Shown: piece after piece, positions 1 through 9,385 of the stretch
Position numbering within the stretch: the stretch's first letter is position 1
Layout: each line of letters starts with the position of its first letter
NCBI GenBank assembly: GCA_003212335.1
Contig: QCQA01000001.1
Location: forward strand, 224,177-288,176
From: SAR86 cluster bacterium AG-447-A08
GTDB taxonomy: Bacteria > Pseudomonadota > Gammaproteobacteria > Magnimaribacterales > Magnimaribacteraceae
DNA length: 64,000 nucleotides
Direction: 5' to 3'
The notes under the pieces: generated by a model
Told to the model about the DNA's origin: nothing
The model's input: the letters and a program-made list of their open reading frames with translations, nothing else
Databases searched by the model: none
Translations under genes and position numbers: made by a program

Positions 1-1091
1 TCAGCGCCGAAACTCATGTCGATATCATTGGTGAATAATGGTGCTTGTGTTTCAGCAATACCTACGTTTGGTGAATTAATTTCACTTGTGAAAATTAAAT
101 CAACCGCAGCGCTAGAAAGAATTTTCTCCGTGCCATACACGCCCTCATTAAGAAGACATTGTAGTAATTTGGAATAATCAGGCAGCGTTGAATAGAGACT
201 TCCTCCCCCGCTATAGTGATCACTACTGTATTGTGCCGATGGGCTTGGAGAAGACATAAGTGGAATTTCAATCAGATCACTTTCAGAGAAAAGAGATAAA
301 AACTTAAATAATATATTGCCATCATCTCTAAAAAGTAAATTTGCAACACGCTCAATCTTGTCTTCTGGAATCTCATAGAAAGAATCTTCCATTTGTAATG
401 GAGTAAAAATATTTTCCTCGAAGTACTCGGCTAATGTCATACCAGAAACATTTTCTACAATGACACCAAGCCAATCAGTTCCTATACCGTATTCCCACTG
501 CTCACCTGGTTCGAATGCAAGCGGAGCATTCACAATCATATCTTTACCTGACATGAGGTCGCCAGTAAGGCCTGCTTCTTCTGCAATCATTGCATTACGA
601 TTCCACATGCTGTAGACAAAACCCGATGTATGACTCATCAATTCTCGCACCGTCGGTCTTCTTTTTGGGGCAATTAGAATTGGTTCATTATCGTCATTAA
701 ATCCTGTGAGTATTTTTAATCCAGACAAACTCTCAACATAAACATCAACAGATTCATCTATATCTAACTTGCCTTCTTCATAAAGCTGCAGAGCTGCAAC
801 AGTGGTGATCAGTTTCGTCATGGATGCTATCGCAACTACTGAATCTACCTCAGCTGGAGTGTCTTTTGCGAGTGTAGTGAAGCCATGCGCTGACTGAAAA
901 GTGATTCCCTCAGAATTCCCTAACAAACCAATAGTCATGTTTAGGCGCTTCTCAATTACCGGTTTGCTCAAAGCATCATCCATAGAGGTTAAATCTAGTG
1001 CAAAAAGTCCGTTAGGAGCTATACAAATCAATAGAAGGAAGAGTATTGAAGGGAATTTACAAAATTTTTTAAATCTATTCATATATTTCAT
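1..1091 (-). CDS. Serine beta-lactamase-fold hydrolase (class C/esterase EstB-like), C-terminus outside window
   Basis: The reading frame is open from ATG at 1091 to the window edge, so the C-terminus is missing; a second in-frame ATG lies at 1082. A hydrophobic N-terminal segment (about residues 14-31) looks like a signal peptide, suggesting export. The nucleophile motif S-M-T-K is at about residues 90-93, followed by the helix typical of the penicillin-binding/beta-lactamase family. A later P-G-E-Q-W-E-Y-G-I-G-T-D segment fits the second motif of family VIII esterases better than the Y-A-N of true AmpC. The family hydrolyses esters, amides or beta-lactams through an acyl-serine; the substrate cannot be told here. 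G+C is intermediate between the gene to its left-hand side in transcription (1119-1964) and the rest of the window. The fold is fairly certain, the specificity unknown. Confidence 0.8.
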   Translation of the reverse strand, partial: MKYMNRFKKFCKFPSILFLLLICIAPNGLFALDLTSMDDALSKPVIEKRLNMTIGLLGNSEGITFQSAHGFTTLAKDTPAEVDSVVAIASMTKLITTVAALQLYEEGKLDIDESVDVYVESLSGLKILTGFNDDNEPILIAPKRRPTVRELMSHTSGFVYSMWNRNAMIAEEAGLTGDLMSGKDMIVNAPLAFEPGEQWEYGIGTDWLGVIVENVSGMTLAEYFEENIFTPLQMEDSFYEIPEDKIERVANLLFRDDGNILFKFLSLFSESDLIEIPLMSSPSPSAQYSSDHYSGGGSLYSTLPDYSKLLQCLLNEGVYGTEKILSSAAVDLIFTSEINSPNVGIAETQAPLFTNDIDMSFGA

Positions 1092-1118
1092 TATAAGAAA
1101 TTGAATTTCCATTTAGAA

Positions 1119-1964
1119 CTATCTGCGAACCATAACCTTGGAATCCACATTTAGATCGCCATTCGGATCAACAAGATGTCCCGCTGGAAAAGACACAGCG
1201 GTGGCGGGCGTGGTTGTGTCCAGACATAGAAAGTGGTTATTGTCGGCGTCGCCTAGATCTGCCAATGCTGCCGGACTCACCTCAGACCGAGAGCCATTGG
1301 CAGAGATGAGACTTACCTTATATAAGGTCCTCTGTGCCTCGCCCAACTCATCTCTATTGGGCAGTCTCACGCCACCTGTCCAGGTCACCCGCACCACCTG
1401 TTCGGTGGCAGTGGGGCAAGACGTTCCCCGACCTGACAGCGACCAGATATCCTTTGGCACCGCAGCAGCCAAAATAATCTCTGGGCCGGCTTCGAGAGGA
1501 ATAACTGAGATTTGAGTACCACGAAAGTTCACCTGAGGACTGTCGGTGGCGTCTGAGAGTAAATCATCTACGATCAACACTTTAATTGGAGGGTCATCAT
1601 CGGCATTACCGAATTCACCAATCAGCAAAACCGTCCGATTTTCATCCTTGTCTCCTGCTGGGCGTAGGGTGACACACATAGGTGTGTTAGTGGCTCCGGA
1701 CTGCCTGACCACACGAAAGTCTTCAGCTTGCAGAGAATCTGGCTCAATGGTGTGACTTAAAACCACAGGCATACCGTCCTCGCCCCCCGCGCCTAAACAC
1801 AAGACATTAGCACCAAAGGGCAGTTTGTTGTCTAACCCAAAGAAAGCTGAAAGCGGACGTGCTGATTGCTCCGCTGATAGTTGCTGAGTACCTTCTGCTA
1901 CAACGAAGGATACATGAGCCAAACCAAACAAGGCAGCCGCTAAACATAAACTATTCTTTTTCAT
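1119..1964 (-). CDS. Secreted protein of unknown function
   Basis: I do not recognise this 281-residue protein. Its N-terminus, M-K-K-N followed by a hydrophobic stretch and A-E at about residues 23-24, is a good Sec signal peptide. The mature part is rich in Asp, Gly and Thr and has no transmembrane segment. It contains several short beta-rich stretches and Cys residues (for example in N-V-L-C-L-G, T-P-M-C-V and H-F-L-C-L-D) that could form disulfides in the periplasm. Its ATG overlaps the TGA of the upstream hydrolase (ATGA, 1961-1964), which implies translational coupling and perhaps a shared task. Base composition is far richer in G+C than the rest of the window, so it is probably acquired. 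Confidence 0.65.
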   Translation of the reverse strand: MKKNSLCLAAALFGLAHVSFVVAEGTQQLSAEQSARPLSAFFGLDNKLPFGANVLCLGAGGEDGMPVVLSHTIEPDSLQAEDFRVVRQSGATNTPMCVTLRPAGDKDENRTVLLIGEFGNADDDPPIKVLIVDDLLSDATDSPQVNFRGTQISVIPLEAGPEIILAAAVPKDIWSLSGRGTSCPTATEQVVRVTWTGGVRLPNRDELGEAQRTLYKVSLISANGSRSEVSPAALADLGDADNNHFLCLDTTTPATAVSFPAGHLVDPNGDLNVDSKVMVRR

Positions 1965-2728
1965 AAATGACTACCAAAATATTGAATTACATTGTCCAGG
2001 GCCTCGCGTGTTGGATGCCCCGATTGATCGACAAAATCTAGTGTTAATACAGAGTGACCTTTGCCCGGCAATGTTATCTCTTGAACTCTTATGTTGCCGT
2101 CATCATTAAAAGCGCGATGCACGCATTTGGATTTTTCTTGCGTACACAGTGGATCATCCTCGAAACGTAAAACTCGCATGGGGCCTTTTGCATCGAGAGC
2201 GTTACGACTTTGTTCGATGTCATCAGACGACATATGCAAATTTCCCTGTTTGAAAAAAGGCATTGCAGGTTGTGATGCTACGGCTGCAAGGACACTGTCG
2301 TCACCAATGAGCTGTATCGCGAAGTTGCCCGTGAGGCACATGCCAATAACTCCTACGCCTTTAACACCCCGTTCATCCCTGACTTCTCTACAGAGCAGAC
2401 GAACCCAATCGGCTATCGGACTCGATCGATCGCTGGTCATTAATCGAAACTCCTTTCTGAGGCACATGACTCTAACAAGGTTGCCACCGATTGATGTTTT
2501 ACCCAAAGGTCCGAATAAGTGTGGCATAACAACTTCAAAGCCAGCATTAACCAATTCATCCGCTAGAGACAGTGTTTCCTGACCGATACCCGGAAGCTCT
2601 TGGAGTAATATGACCGGGGCACCTGAACCTCTGCGATAGATATCATGTGTAATAAGATGTCCGTTAGACGCATGAGCCTCAAAGATCGTCTTTTGATAGT
2701 CACTGATCTGCGTTGCAGTATTTCCCAT
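1961..2728 (-). CDS. Dienelactone hydrolase-family alpha/beta hydrolase
   Basis: 255 residues from the ATG at 2728, chosen because AGGAG sits at 2736-2741; a longer frame opens at a GTG (2779) inside the guaA-like repeat but lacks a ribosome binding site. The protein has the cysteine nucleophile elbow G-M-C-L-T-G (about 129-134, Cys131), a D-D pair near 191-192 and a late G-H-S (His225), which matches the Cys-Asp-His triad of dienelactone hydrolases. The family opens cyclic esters in chloroaromatic degradation but is broad, so the natural substrate is unknown. It overlaps the start of the secreted protein downstream by 4 bases. High G+C and its position directly beside a copy of the guaA 3' end suggest acquisition. 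Confidence 0.8.
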   Translation of the reverse strand: MGNTATQISDYQKTIFEAHASNGHLITHDIYRRGSGAPVILLQELPGIGQETLSLADELVNAGFEVVMPHLFGPLGKTSIGGNLVRVMCLRKEFRLMTSDRSSPIADWVRLLCREVRDERGVKGVGVIGMCLTGNFAIQLIGDDSVLAAVASQPAMPFFKQGNLHMSSDDIEQSRNALDAKGPMRVLRFEDDPLCTQEKSKCVHRAFNDDGNIRVQEITLPGKGHSVLTLDFVDQSGHPTREALDNVIQYFGSHL

Positions 2729-2766
2729 TTGCTTTTCTCCTAGTATCTCGGCGCTTTGCGATCTAT

Positions 2767-2787
2767 TAACTACTCCCACTCAATAGT
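2767..2787. repeat. guaA 3'-end duplicate, copy A (putative attachment site)
   Basis: These 21 bases are identical to 5258-5278, which are the last five codons and stop of guaA plus 3 bases downstream. The shared part includes CTCCCACTCAATAGT. The sequence does not continue as guaA on either side. Perfect identity over 21 bases with a gene end 2.5 kb away is the usual mark of site-specific integration into that gene end. This would be the outer end of the integrated material. Confidence 0.8.
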
Positions 2788-2838
2788 TACGTTACGAAAA
2801 TAGCCTGTAAGATCAATACTTTAAAAAAGGCTTCAAAA

Positions 2839-3459
2839 TTAAACTTTGTAACTTTTTTGTAACTCTTTATCTTCATTCCTTGTTCTAAAAAAATGCAGCA
2901 CTCTTAATGCAAAAGCACCAATGATTATGCTGAATAACAAATTATATTCGACACTACTAAATTCTTCCCTTGTTATTCTACCTAGATAGGTAAACGCAAA
3001 TATGAAAGCTATATAGTTAGCGCCTACCTTATGAATTAATTTCCATCTTTTAAATCCAATTTTTCTTACCGCATTATCATTTGATGTAAACGCCATGATA
3101 TACATTGCTAAATAAGCTAAACCACCACCTAAAACAGTATCAATATCGGGGTTTTGATTAGTAGTAACAAAAAAACTTGTCAAAGCGACTAGATGTATTG
3201 TGTGAGCTAAAGCAAAGGACAATCCGATATGTCTACGATTATTTCTTATAAAATTTGTTAGAGAATTAGATAAAAAATAATGTATCGAACTCGAAAGAAA
3301 ACTAACTGTGAAAAAGAAAAAAGATATTCGAGCTGTATATCTTGCCCAAAGAAATGTTTTGTCTTCAGTGTTATCAACTAAAAACAACCAAGCTATAAGC
3401 GTAATACTTATTGCTAGAACAGAAAGAAACCATTTTACTAAGTTATTGATTTTATTCAC
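2839..3459 (-). CDS. Small heme-binding-type membrane protein, ferric reductase/MsrQ-like
   Basis: About 206 residues from GTG at 3459; a TTG at 3474, inside the guaA-like repeat, would add five residues. Neither has a strong ribosome binding site, so the start is uncertain. The protein has about five to six hydrophobic helices. Two helices carry conserved histidines: R-R-H-I-G...A-H-T-I-H, and W-K-L-I-H-K followed by a hydrophobic helix. This spacing is like the bis-histidine heme sites of the ferric reductase transmembrane domain in MsrQ (YedZ). No MsrP partner or flavin domain is nearby, so the electron donor and acceptor are unknown. The gene lies alone between two copies of the guaA end, as cargo. 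A divergent family assignment is likely, function inferred only from the helix pattern. Confidence 0.6.
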   Translation of the reverse strand: MNKINNLVKWFLSVLAISITLIAWLFLVDNTEDKTFLWARYTARISFFFFTVSFLSSSIHYFLSNSLTNFIRNNRRHIGLSFALAHTIHLVALTSFFVTTNQNPDIDTVLGGGLAYLAMYIMAFTSNDNAVRKIGFKRWKLIHKVGANYIAFIFAFTYLGRITREEFSSVEYNLLFSIIIGAFALRVLHFFRTRNEDKELQKSYKV

Positions 3460-3460
3460 T

Positions 3461-3478
3461 TTATTCCCACTCAATAGT
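3461..3478. repeat. guaA 3'-end duplicate, copy B (putative attachment site)
   Basis: Sixteen of 18 bases match the guaA end at 5261-5278; TTCCCACTCAATAGT is the conserved core. Read on the minus strand it still spells a Thr-Ile-Glu-Trp-Glu-stop tail, like that of guaA (GAA TAA in place of GAG TAG). It lies between copies A and C and splits the region into two segments of about 0.7 and 1.8 kb, consistent with two successive insertions at the same site. Confidence 0.72.
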
Positions 3479-3532
3479 CGACATGACTAGAACCCCAGTG
3501 TTTATAAGGGTTTCCAAGGTGGTTTTTACTAG

Positions 3533-3554
3533 TGTGTAGTAACTGTGTAGTAAC
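3533..3554 (+). repeat. Tandem 11-base repeat TGTGTAGTAAC (possible integrase arm sites)
   Basis: TGTGTAGTAAC occurs twice back to back (3533-3543, 3544-3554), some 55 bases inside putative attachment copy B. The core TGTGTAGT occurs again twice in the palindrome at 3622-3640. Iterated short sites beside an attachment core are typical of arm-type binding sites of tyrosine recombinases, but the same sites could equally be operators for the HNH gene at 3726. Confidence 0.5.
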
Positions 3555-3621
3555 TAGGGTAAATCTCCCCACCTTGTTGTTATCGTTTTTTACTGTCATA
3601 TAAATATTTTACCATTTCCCT

Positions 3622-3640
3622 AACTACACACTGTGTAGTT
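3622..3640. repeat. Perfect palindrome AACTACACA-C-TGTGTAGTT
   Basis: Two 9-base arms are perfectly complementary around one central base. The arms share TGTGTAGT with the tandem repeat 80 bases upstream. The site lies 85 bases before the HNH gene. Either a dimeric regulator/recombinase binding site or, as RNA, a short hairpin; there is no following T-run, so it is not an obvious terminator. Confidence 0.5.
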
Positions 3641-3725
3641 AATTTCTCTTCTTTTCTAGTCTAGCTTATAGATAAAGACTCCTCCCTACTCTTAACTATA
3701 AAGTTTGTTATAGAATAAAAAAGCT

Positions 3726-5144
3726 ATGGCTAAAGATAGGAGGACAAATTTTCAGAAATTTAATCATCTATATAAATTATTTTGTCCAAATAAAGAATCC
3801 AGGTTTATATGTTTCTATTGCGGACTGCCTGCTGGAACTGTAGATCATGTTCCTGCACTTAATAAAGTAGAAGAATTAAGAGCTGTATATGATTTACAGC
3901 ACTATACAAAGGTTCCTTCTTGTCAAGAATGCAACGGCGTAGCTTCAGATGAGCCGCATGTTGATATATTCGAAAGAAGGAAATTTTTAAAGGACAAACT
4001 GCGTATCCGTTATAAAAAATACATAAAACTTCCTGATTGGGAAGAAGATGAAATCGAAAGCTTAGGTTACTCCCTAAGGATGAATGTTGAATCAGCTATG
4101 TCCATTAAATACTTGATAGCTTATCGCTTAACTTATGGAGAAGAGCAAAATATAAAAGCGAGCGATCTAGGGTATCTTCAATATGATCCGAGAAAAATAT
4201 TTAAATATGCGAAGGCAGAAAACTGGGATAAATCCATTCAGAAAGTAAATGAAAAAGAAATTTCGCTTAAAGAAGTAAATGAAAGATTTAAGAAAATAGC
4301 AAAATTAAGGAACGAAGAAAAATTAATTCAAAAGAAGAATAAGAAAGAAGCAAACAAACTTAATAAGTTTTCCTTCATTGAAGCTAGAAGTTATGTAAGA
4401 AGTTTGAAATTAAGAAATGGACAAGGCTATAAAGAATGGAGAGAAAAAAACATAGGCTTACATGAAAGAGAGATGCTTCCACCCATCCCGCGAACTTTTT
4501 ATGAATCTGAGTGGAAGGGTTGGGAAGACTTTATAGGAAACTCTTATACTTCTGCTTCCAAAGAATTTAGGTTACAAAGTAAAACCTTTTTAAGTTTTGA
4601 TGAAGCAAAAAAACTTTTAGAAAAGCACAAAGAAGTAAGAAATTCACCTACTTACCTTCAATTTTGGAGAGAACACAAAAACATTTTACCTTCTGATCCT
4701 AAGCAATTTTATAAAAACAATTGGAATGGTTGGGAAGATTTTCTTGAAAAGAATTATAGGAATAAACAATATATTAAATCAGAAAATTTTCTGGAATTTG
4801 AGCAAGCAAAGAAACTTTTAAAGTCATTTAAATTAAAAAATGCTTCCGCTTACTCAATGGAATATCAAAAAATTTCAATCGATCTACCGAGTGTCCCAAA
4901 AAGACATTACGCTGATAAATGGAATGGTTGGGATGATTTTTTAGGAAAAGACAATAAAGAATATATGTCGTATCAATTATTATCCTCCTTGGTAAAATTA
5001 GAGGGCATAAAGTCTAAAGAAGAATATTTACTCTTTAGAAACTCCTCTGTTCAAAAAAATATCATTCCTTATGCTCCAGATATCGCCTATGAAAAAAATT
5101 GGAAGAACTGGAAAACATTTCTTGGAAGAAATTTAGGTGAATAA
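3726..5144 (+). CDS. HNH-type nuclease-like protein with four integrase-associated W-x-x-W repeats
   Basis: 472 residues. The N-terminus has a Cys4 HNH-like core: C29-x2-C32, D40-H41-V-P and C66-x2-C69-N70. A basic, Lys/Glu-rich linker follows (about 100-210). Then come four repeats of about 55-65 residues, each opening with an alpha-helical stretch (such as F-D-E-A-K-K-L-L) and ending in a W-x-x-W-x-x-F motif: W263/W266, W333/W336, W399/W402 and W459/W462. I recognise these as the phage-integrase repeat unit (PHINT_rpt) seen beside recombinases in marine bacteria, from memory only. HNH cores cut or nick DNA, so this may be a nuclease bound to the element. It is the only gene between guaA-like copies B and C. 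G+C is as low as in the chromosome. Confidence 0.7.
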   Translation: MAKDRRTNFQKFNHLYKLFCPNKESRFICFYCGLPAGTVDHVPALNKVEELRAVYDLQHYTKVPSCQECNGVASDEPHVDIFERRKFLKDKLRIRYKKYIKLPDWEEDEIESLGYSLRMNVESAMSIKYLIAYRLTYGEEQNIKASDLGYLQYDPRKIFKYAKAENWDKSIQKVNEKEISLKEVNERFKKIAKLRNEEKLIQKKNKKEANKLNKFSFIEARSYVRSLKLRNGQGYKEWREKNIGLHEREMLPPIPRTFYESEWKGWEDFIGNSYTSASKEFRLQSKTFLSFDEAKKLLEKHKEVRNSPTYLQFWREHKNILPSDPKQFYKNNWNGWEDFLEKNYRNKQYIKSENFLEFEQAKKLLKSFKLKNASAYSMEYQKISIDLPSVPKRHYADKWNGWDDFLGKDNKEYMSYQLLSSLVKLEGIKSKEEYLLFRNSSVQKNIIPYAPDIAYEKNWKNWKTFLGRNLGE

Positions 5145-5163
5145 TTCAACATTCTTTAGGGTT

Positions 5164-5218
5164 ACTTGTTGTGATCTATGCTTACTATTACCTTGTTGTT
5201 AGTTTGTTGTAACTTTTT
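5164..5218 (+). repeat. Short iterated motif (C/T)TTGTTGT beside the guaA end
   Basis: CTTGTTGT occurs at 5165-5172 and 5192-5199 and TTTGTTGT at 5203-5210, within 100 bases of putative attachment copy C. The 12-mer ACCTTGTTGTTA (5190-5201) recurs in the same orientation at 3571-3582, close to copy B. Matching motifs near both ends of one segment fit recombinase arm sites, but AT-rich sequence makes chance matches possible. Confidence 0.4.
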
Positions 5219-5257
5219 CTTAAAATATTCAATAAAATCAATAACTTATAAGGTTAC

Positions 5258-5278
5258 TAACTACTCCCACTCAATAGT
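5258..5278. repeat. guaA 3' end, copy C (chromosomal attachment site)
   Basis: This is the true guaA end: 5261-5278 encodes Thr-Ile-Glu-Trp-Glu-stop, and 3 more bases downstream are shared with copy A. Because the repeat restores the conserved C-terminus, insertions here leave GMP synthase intact. The 3' end of guaA is an established integration hotspot for genomic islands in many bacteria. Confidence 0.8.
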
Positions 5279-6820
5279 AGCTGGTGGTTTACTAGAAATA
5301 TCATAGGTTACCCGAGATACTTCAGGAATTTCATTGATAATTCTATTAGAAACTTTTTCTAAGAAAGTATGTGGAAGTTTAGCTGACTTCGCAGTCATAA
5401 AATCTATAGTTTCAACTGCTCTTAGAGCAATGACATATTCATAACGCCTTGCATCCCCTACTACTCCAACGGATTTGACCGGTAAAAATACTGCAAAAGC
5501 TTGACTTACTTTCTCATAGTAACCACCTTTAACCAACTCATTAATAAAAATGTCATCAGCTAATTGAAGGGTTTGAATATAAGGTCTTTTGATTTCACCA
5601 AGAATGCGGACACCTAAGCCGGGACCTGGAAATGGGTGTCTAAATAATATCTCTTTTGGCAAACCAAGCTCTAAACCAATCTTTCTGACTTCATCTTTAA
5701 ATAGGTCCTTTAAGGGCTCTATCACAGGAAGATTAAGATAGCTCGGCAGCCCTCCTACATTATGATGAGATTTTATTACATGCGCAGATCCATTCTTTGT
5801 GCCAGCTGATTCAATAACATCAGGATAAATTGTCCCCTGTGCTAACCATTGAATTTTTTTATTTCTTTTTGCCTCTTTAAGAAAGACATCTATAAAAGTT
5901 TTTCCAATAGCTTTGCGTTTCTGTTCCGGATCTTTTTTTCCTTTCAAATCTCTTAAGAATTGATTACCAGCATTAGCTCTTTTTACTTTGATTCCAAATT
6001 TTCCTTTGAAGGTTTCCATGACTTGGTCACCTTCATTGAGCCTAAGGAGTCCATTGTCTACAAAGATACAGGTTAACTGATTGCCTATTGCTTTTGAGAG
6101 TAATGCTGCAACAACAGCAGAATCCACGCCTCCTGATAAACCTAATAATACTTCTTGGTCTCCTACCTGCTCTCTTATTTCACTTACCGCTCGATCAATT
6201 ATATTTTTAGAATTCCACAAACCTTTGCACCCTGATATATCTCTAACAAAGTTTTTCAATATCTTCTTGCCTTGCGGTGTGTGGGTTACCTCAGGATGAA
6301 ACTGAAGACCGAATATCTTTTTTGTTGGATGATGAAAGGCTGCTATAGGACTGTTGTTGGTTGTTGCGCAAACCTTAAAATCTTTAGGAAGTTTGGAAAC
6401 ATGGTCTCCATGGCTCATCCAAACACTGATTTTGTTATTGTTTATACCTTTAAAAAGTCCAGACCCTTTATTTTTCAATAATAGATCAGCATGTCCGAAT
6501 TCTCTTTTATCCGCCAATTCAACTTTTCCTTTTAGTTGCTTGGCTATGGATTGCATGCCATAGCAAATACCAAGGAGTGGGATGCCTAAATCAAATACTT
6601 TGTCAGGTATTTTAGGAGAACCTTTTTGCTTAACGGTTTCTGGACCTCCAGACAGGATGATGCCTTTGGCGTTAAAGTCTTTAATAGATTTAAGAGAAGC
6701 ACGATGGTTGTATATCTCGCAATAAACACCTAATTCTCTTACTCTTCTGGCAATGAGTTGTGTGTACTGTGAACCGAAGTCAATTATTAAAATCTTATCG
6801 GCAAGGATATTCTTTGCCAT
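5261..6820 (-). CDS. guaA: GMP synthase (glutamine-hydrolysing)
   Basis: 519 residues, the usual length. GuaA converts XMP, ATP and glutamine to GMP in the cytoplasm. The class I amidotransferase domain occupies about 1-195, with nucleophile Cys86 in G-I-C-Y-G-M and His175/Glu177 in F-H-P-E. The ATP pyrophosphatase loop L-S-G-G-V-D-S is at about 228-234, and the C-terminal dimerisation domain ends in the conserved I-E-W-E. It follows guaB with a 5-base gap and is surely cotranscribed with it. The 3' end doubles as attachment copy C, and foreign-looking DNA begins immediately after the stop codon. Confidence 0.98.
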   Translation of the reverse strand: MAKNILADKILIIDFGSQYTQLIARRVRELGVYCEIYNHRASLKSIKDFNAKGIILSGGPETVKQKGSPKIPDKVFDLGIPLLGICYGMQSIAKQLKGKVELADKREFGHADLLLKNKGSGLFKGINNNKISVWMSHGDHVSKLPKDFKVCATTNNSPIAAFHHPTKKIFGLQFHPEVTHTPQGKKILKNFVRDISGCKGLWNSKNIIDRAVSEIREQVGDQEVLLGLSGGVDSAVVAALLSKAIGNQLTCIFVDNGLLRLNEGDQVMETFKGKFGIKVKRANAGNQFLRDLKGKKDPEQKRKAIGKTFIDVFLKEAKRNKKIQWLAQGTIYPDVIESAGTKNGSAHVIKSHHNVGGLPSYLNLPVIEPLKDLFKDEVRKIGLELGLPKEILFRHPFPGPGLGVRILGEIKRPYIQTLQLADDIFINELVKGGYYEKVSQAFAVFLPVKSVGVVGDARRYEYVIALRAVETIDFMTAKSAKLPHTFLEKVSNRIINEIPEVSRVTYDISSKPPATIEWE

Positions 6821-6825
6821 AGGAT

Positions 6826-8329
<1,504 letters not shown>

Positions 8330-8382
8330 CTAGTACCTTTTATTGAAGATACTTGATGTATAGTACGCAAAAAAGGAGAAAT

Positions 8383-9357
8383 ATGATTTCAGAACAACAA
8401 AAACCAGTCAATTCAGGATTTGGAGCTAAAACTGAGCCGAGCGAAGTACTAGATGGAATAGATTTAAATGGAAAAGTAGCCTTAGTTACAGGTGGATATT
8501 CTGGTATTGGTCTTGAAACCGCAAGAGGTCTAAAAGATGCAGGAGCAAGAGTTATTGTTCCAGCCAGAAGAACAGATGTAGCTAGATCAGAACTTTCTGG
8601 AGTAGTTGATGAAGAGGATATCTTAGAAATGGACCTAGCCGATCCTGCATCAGTGAATCGTTTTGTCAGCAACTTTCAAAATTCAGAAACTTCCTTAGAT
8701 ATCTTAATCAACAATGCAGCAGTAATGGCATGTCCTCAAATGCCCACAAAAGAAGGGTGGGATTTGCAATTTGCAGTCAATCATATAGGTCACTTTATTC
8801 TTACAAAGGGGTTACTACCTATAATGGCTAAATCATCAGAAGCAAGGATTGTTACCCTCTCATCAACTGGTCATAAACTATCTGGAATCCAATGGGAAGA
8901 TGTTCATTTTGAAGAGTCTTATGATAAATGGAAAGCTTACGGGCAATCCAAAACTGCGGCTAGCTTATTAGCTGTAGAAATTAGCAACAAAATGAAAAAT
9001 GAAGGTATAAAAACTTATTCGGTACATCCTGGTGGAATATTTACCCCTTTGCAAAGGCATTTAGAAAAAGAAGAAATGATTGCTTTAGGTTGGTTGGGAG
9101 AAGACGGTGAACTTTCAGAAATGGCTGCAGCTAACTTTAAGTCAACCACTCAAGGGGCAGCCACTAGTCTTTGGTGCGCAACTAGCCCAATGCTAAATGA
9201 TGTTAGTGGGGTATATTGCGAAAATTGCGATGTGGCCGCAAGACAAGAAGATGGACCTATGGCGAGATATATAGGAGTTGCAGACTGGGCAGTAGATACT
9301 GACGAAGCATCAAAACTGTGGGAGTTAACTGAACACACTCTAGCCTCTTTGGGTTAA
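8383..9357 (+). CDS. Short-chain dehydrogenase/reductase
   Basis: 324 residues from ATG at 8383, chosen for the AAGGAG at 8372-8377; ten residues upstream lack such a site. The Rossmann motif is T-G-G-Y-S-G-I-G, followed by N-N-A-A-V, a conserved Ser in L-S-S-T-G-H, and the catalytic Y-G-Q-S-K. The arrangement resembles the WW-domain-oxidoreductase/retinol dehydrogenase-like branch, which uses NAD(P) on alcohols or ketones. The substrate is unknown. It is transcribed divergently from guaBA and followed 28 bases later by an MFS transporter in the same direction, so the two may form a unit. Confidence 0.85.
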   Translation: MISEQQKPVNSGFGAKTEPSEVLDGIDLNGKVALVTGGYSGIGLETARGLKDAGARVIVPARRTDVARSELSGVVDEEDILEMDLADPASVNRFVSNFQNSETSLDILINNAAVMACPQMPTKEGWDLQFAVNHIGHFILTKGLLPIMAKSSEARIVTLSSTGHKLSGIQWEDVHFEESYDKWKAYGQSKTAASLLAVEISNKMKNEGIKTYSVHPGGIFTPLQRHLEKEEMIALGWLGEDGELSEMAAANFKSTTQGAATSLWCATSPMLNDVSGVYCENCDVAARQEDGPMARYIGVADWAVDTDEASKLWELTEHTLASLG

Positions 9358-9385
9358 AATAGATTACATCTCAAATAAACCTTTA

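Noticed and set aside
1138..2582. Long open frames on the plus strand opposite the secreted protein and the dienelactone hydrolase
   Set aside because: They are antisense to well-supported genes in G+C-rich DNA, where stop codons are rare. They have no family features or ribosome binding site.
2846..2858. TTGTAACTTTTT also present at 5207-5218, near both ends of the element region
   Set aside because: It lies within coding sequence at one place and is AT-rich, so chance is a sufficient explanation.
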